A stretch of DNA of 64,000 bases from Pogonophryne albipinna (lineage: Eukaryota; Chordata; Actinopteri; Perciformes; Artedidraconidae), in contig CM053251.1 of the NCBI GenBank assembly GCA_028583405.1, forward strand, positions 15,534,744-15,598,743, in the 5' to 3' direction. A model generated the notes under the pieces. The model made no database searches. It was given only the letters and a program-made list of their open reading frames with translations, and was not told the DNA's origin. Positions 61,013 to 64,000 of the stretch are shown here, piece after piece (positions within the stretch are counted from its first letter, which is position 1; each line of letters starts with the position of its first letter). The position numbers were made by a program, and so were the translations under genes.

Positions 61013-62616
61013 GCGTGTGAGCGAGCGCGTCCACGCCTAACGGTGCGTTTAAATCGCGCATTGAAAAGAACAGCTGACATTGAGCGTTTTCTTTTGATGC
61101 GAACAGATCCACCGCGGCCCGGCCGTAACGCACCCACAGCTGACTCACAATTATTGGATGTAGAGTCCAGTCTGCATATAGTGGTGCACCTCTGGACAGC
61201 AGATCTGCCCCGAGGTTCATCACTCCTGGTACGTGCCTCGCTCTCAGAGAGAGGAGACGTCCGCAGCTCCATAAGATCAGTTTGCGTGCCAGCATGTGTA
61301 ACTGGAGAGAACGCAAACCCCCTTGGCGGTTTATATACGATATTGTGGTCGTGTTGTCTGTCCTCACGAGGACTTGATGTCCTCTGAGAAAAGGCAGAAA
61401 GCGTTTCATGGTGAGGAACACCGCTAAAAGCTCCAGATAATTTATGTGTGACCGTTGGAGGTCTCTGCTCCAGAGACCCCTCACAGGTCGACCTTCGTAT
61501 ATACCCCCCCAGCCCGTCAGACATGCGTCTGTGGTGACCACATTCCGTGATAGGACAGCACCCATAGGCACGCCTCGTACTAGAAAAGTTGGGTGCAGCC
61601 AGTGGCGCAGTGCCATCACGCATTTCATAGTGACCATCACTCTCCGCGCGCCATGACGCACGGGGTCCAGTCTGAGGGCAGCTACCCAGCGCTGAAACTC
61701 CCTCATGTGTAAGCGTCCCAGTCGTACCACCAGGATGGCTGACGCCATGAGCCCCTGTAACCGCAGACATGATCTGAAGAGAACATATTTGCGTGGTTGG
61801 AAATGAGCGAGGCAAGCCCTGAAGGCTTTCACTCTCTCTGCTGACAGGCGGGCTGTAAAGGGCACCGAATTCAGGCGTAGGCCCAGGAAGAGTACAGTCT
61901 GGGCTGGGGACAACATGCTCTTTTCTGTGTTTATTACGAAACCCAGGTCGAGCAGGTGTTTTACGAGGACATTCGTCTGCGTAATAGCCTCTTGCTCCGA
62001 CTGTGCGAGAAGGAGCCAATCGTCCAGATAAGTTGCCAGGCGAATACCCTGTTGTCTTAACGGGGCTATCGCGGCTTCCGTAAACTCGTGGGCTGAGAGA
62101 CAGACCGAAGGGAAGTACTCTGTACTCGTAACAGACACCCTGAAAGGCGAACCTCAGATATTTCCTGTGTGGAAAATATACTGTGATGTGGAAATACGCG
62201 TCTTTCAGGTCGACTGATGTGAACCAATCGTTTTGGCGCATGAGACGCAACAGAGATGTGTGAGTGAGCATTCTGAATTTGTATCTTTTGAGATATTTGT
62301 TCAGAGCCCTCAAATCTAGTATTGGCCGAATTCCGTTCCCTCCCCGTTTGGGAACGAGGAAATACTTGGAATAAAAGCCGCTCTGACTCTGTTCGGAGGG
62401 TATTATAGATATAGCCTTCTTGTCTAGTAGCGAGAGGATCTCTTGCTCGAGAATATGGGCCGACTGTCCCCGGGCTTGCGAAAGCAGAATGCCCGAAAAG
62501 TGAGGGGGGGTTACAGCGAATTGGAGCCTGTAGCCCCCTGTTATTGTCTTGAAAACCCAAGCAGAATCTGTGAGCATCCTCCACTTTTCGCTTCTCAAAG
62601 CGAGTGGAGATGTCAC
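60969..62616 (-). pseudogene. DIRS reverse transcriptase-RNase H, frameshifted
   Basis: N-terminal RT fingers/palm from 62616 ('SVDLKDAYFH', 'LPFGLSLSPR') to a frameshift near 62081-62088, then the second frame with the YLDD active site (~62019-62030). RNase H blocks 'TTDACLTGWGG', 'LELLAVF', 'VRTDNTTT' and 'HVPGVMNLGADLLSR' follow. The tail 'VDLFASKEN' is usual for DIRS-type and related RTs. Frame continuity is lost by a single indel. Confidence 0.87.
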
Positions 62617-63085
62617 AATTCTGTCGTCTGCCCTCTGTGTCTTTATTTGTTGTGTTATGGGGCCCTCTAGTGTCTGAACTAGGGCTGGGCGATTTGGCCT
62701 AAAAATAAAATCTCGATTTTTTCTAACTAATGGACAATTTTCGATTTAAACCTCGATTTTTTTCTGTTTTTTTCTAAACAAACCAGACCAAGGCAAAATT
62801 TAAATACATATTTTCTTTATTAACACAATACAAATAAATGAGATTACCAAGTAGTCTAGGCCTATGTGAACAAATCAGTTGTTCAAGAATAAAAAAAATA
62901 AAATAAAAACAGCACCACGGCACTTGGCTGTCATTAATGTGCAAAGATTTTTTTTAAATCAAACTGAAAAAAAAATCTCTTTCAGGACATCACTGAAAAA
63001 ACTTGTAAAATGAAATACAACAAATAATAAATAATGATAATGAAATGAATAATAAAAAAATACCCTCAAACAAAATAACATCCCT

Positions 63086-63405
63086 TTAACTTTCTAGAAA
63101 GTTGTCTACAGGTTTTTCGTGAGGAAGACAAGCCTGTCTACTGCCTCTGGCTTGAGGCATGCTCTTTGGCATGTTAATGTTACCCCCTGTACTGAAAACC
63201 CTCTCCGAAGGGGCACTTGTGGCAGGAATGGAGAGATATTTCTTGGCCAGATTACTCAGTCTTGGGAAGTTAGCTTCATGTAGCTTCCACCACTGCAGTG
63301 GGTCTGTATCAGGGTCTGTCTCAGACGACAACAAATAGGATGACAGCTCAGCTTCAATGTTGTCCTGCTCTGACTGGGAGGTAGACGACACTGTCAGTAG
63401 TGATG
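63086..63405 (-). pseudogene. hAT transposase C-terminal (hATC) domain
   Basis: The minus-strand frame shows the dimerisation-domain signature: W-W-x-x-H...FP-x-L-x-x-L-A-x-x-YL-x-I-P-A-T-S-A-P-S-E-R-x-F-S-x-G-G. It lacks the catalytic part because another sequence begins at about 63405, so this is a fragment. Confidence 0.85.
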
Positions 63406-63500
63406 TGTCGGTCGCGAACGAGCCGGCTCGAAGAGCCGGCTCTTTTAAGTGAACGACGGGAGCCGGCTCTCGCCCGCGAACGAGCCGTTTTTTTGTTTTT
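63405..63500. mobile_element. Short GC-rich palindromic insertion in hATC
   Basis: 'gtcggtcgcgaacgagccgg ctc' and 'gagccggctc' motifs repeat in both orientations (GAGCCGGCTC is itself palindromic), interrupting the hAT coding sequence. It resembles the end of another fish hAT family. The right boundary is unclear. Confidence 0.5.
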
Positions 63501-63572
63501 TTTGCGGAGGGATCTAGATCGGCATGAAGGCACATTATGCAATGTGCAATGTGCACATTATCCCGCTTATTA

Positions 63573-64000
63573 CCAGTGTTGGGTGTAACGCGTTACAAAA
63601 GTAACGGAGTTACAGTAATATATTACTTTTTGCTGTAACGAAGTAATGTAACGCATTACTTATAAAATATGGGTAATATATTACCCGTTACAATGCTCAG
63701 TAACGCAGTTACAACACATTTTAACCCGAAATTAAATGGTGTTTTGTTTTTTAAGAATGTACTAACATAGCGAGACATTCGGACATCAGACAAATTGTGC
63801 GGGTAGATTAGTAGACCTGGTGTGTTTACCCTTCAGGCTTCGCGTCGGGATCTTCGGGGCAGTTGAATGTTATGCACCCTCTATTCAAAAAAGAGAACGG
63901 AGCGAAAAATACAAACAACAAATTGTGTCAGGTGCGCGTGACCTGCTCCGCTGCGCGTGCATCATTTCCAAAGTGCTTCCACAGCAGTGACACACATCTG
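63573..64000. mobile_element. hAT end (runs off window)
   Basis: CAGTGTTGGGTGTAACGCGT with repeated 'gtaacg'/'cgttac' motifs, the classic terminus of a widespread fish hAT family. The other end is outside the window. Confidence 0.7.

Larger units (their letters stand above)
59312..62660 (-). mobile_element. DIRS-like tyrosine-recombinase retroelement, 5'-truncated
   Basis: On the minus strand the order is reverse transcriptase, RNase H, tyrosine recombinase, then inverted terminal/complementary repeats, the arrangement of DIRS1-type elements. The gag-like first ORF and 5' repeat are missing; the element stops near 62660, next to a hAT end at 62681. RT has a frameshift (~62085) and YR a nonsense codon (60044-60046), so it is inactive but recent-looking. 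Confidence 0.88.
62681..64000 (-). mobile_element. hAT transposon, 3' part (runs off window)
   Basis: The terminal sequence AGGGCTGGGCGATTTGGCC at 62681 is a common fish hAT end. The C-terminal transposase domain is at 63086-63405. Upstream it is interrupted by one or two further insertions and the rest lies beyond or is lost. Confidence 0.75.

Overview
The window is vertebrate nuclear DNA, almost certainly from a ray-finned (teleost) fish. It has compact GT-AG introns, very long CA/GT microsatellites, and a dense mix of hAT transposons, an L2-type LINE, a DIRS-type tyrosine-recombinase retroelement and a retrovirus-like LTR remnant. No bacterial or CRISPR features are present.

Layout. (1) 1-9646: mostly non-genic, with three long microsatellites, a minus-strand LTR-element remnant (about 4950-7221) interrupted by a hAT with a BED-finger fragment, and a long-TIR MITE (7949-8646). 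(2) 9647-22290: arm A of a large inverted duplication. It carries a complete 18-exon plasma-membrane Ca2+-ATPase (PMCA, atp2b family) gene on the + strand. (3) 22291-25981: flank with a hAT-interrupted long-arm foldback element. (4) 25982-33486: spacer with a + strand coiled-coil repeat gene (one frameshift) and a candidate minus-strand exon of another gene. (5) 33487-39781: rearranged centre. A partial third PMCA copy (last three exons, inverted) is fused to a direct copy of arm A's 3' flank, then an intact foldback arm and a truncated hAT. (6) 39782-53056: arm B, the reverse complement of arm A, with a second complete 18-exon PMCA gene on the minus strand. (7) 53057-64000: transposon-rich, with a TIR element, a BED-only hAT derivative, a 5'-truncated L2, a DIRS-like element (RT, RNase H, tyrosine recombinase) and hAT ends running off the window.

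Both PMCA copies can be spliced in silico into the same 1049-residue frame. Every exon has the same length and neither copy has an internal stop. Each keeps the P-type ATPase catalytic motifs, but both end about 22 residues after the last membrane segment. They therefore lack the calmodulin-binding autoinhibitory tail usual in this family. Nested transposons with intact target duplications sit in different introns of each copy, so they arrived after the duplication or were lost from one arm.

The most noteworthy features are the roughly 43 kb imperfect palindrome with its multi-switch centre, the tail-less PMCA pair, and the coiled-coil gene built from exact 84-residue (12-heptad) repeats.
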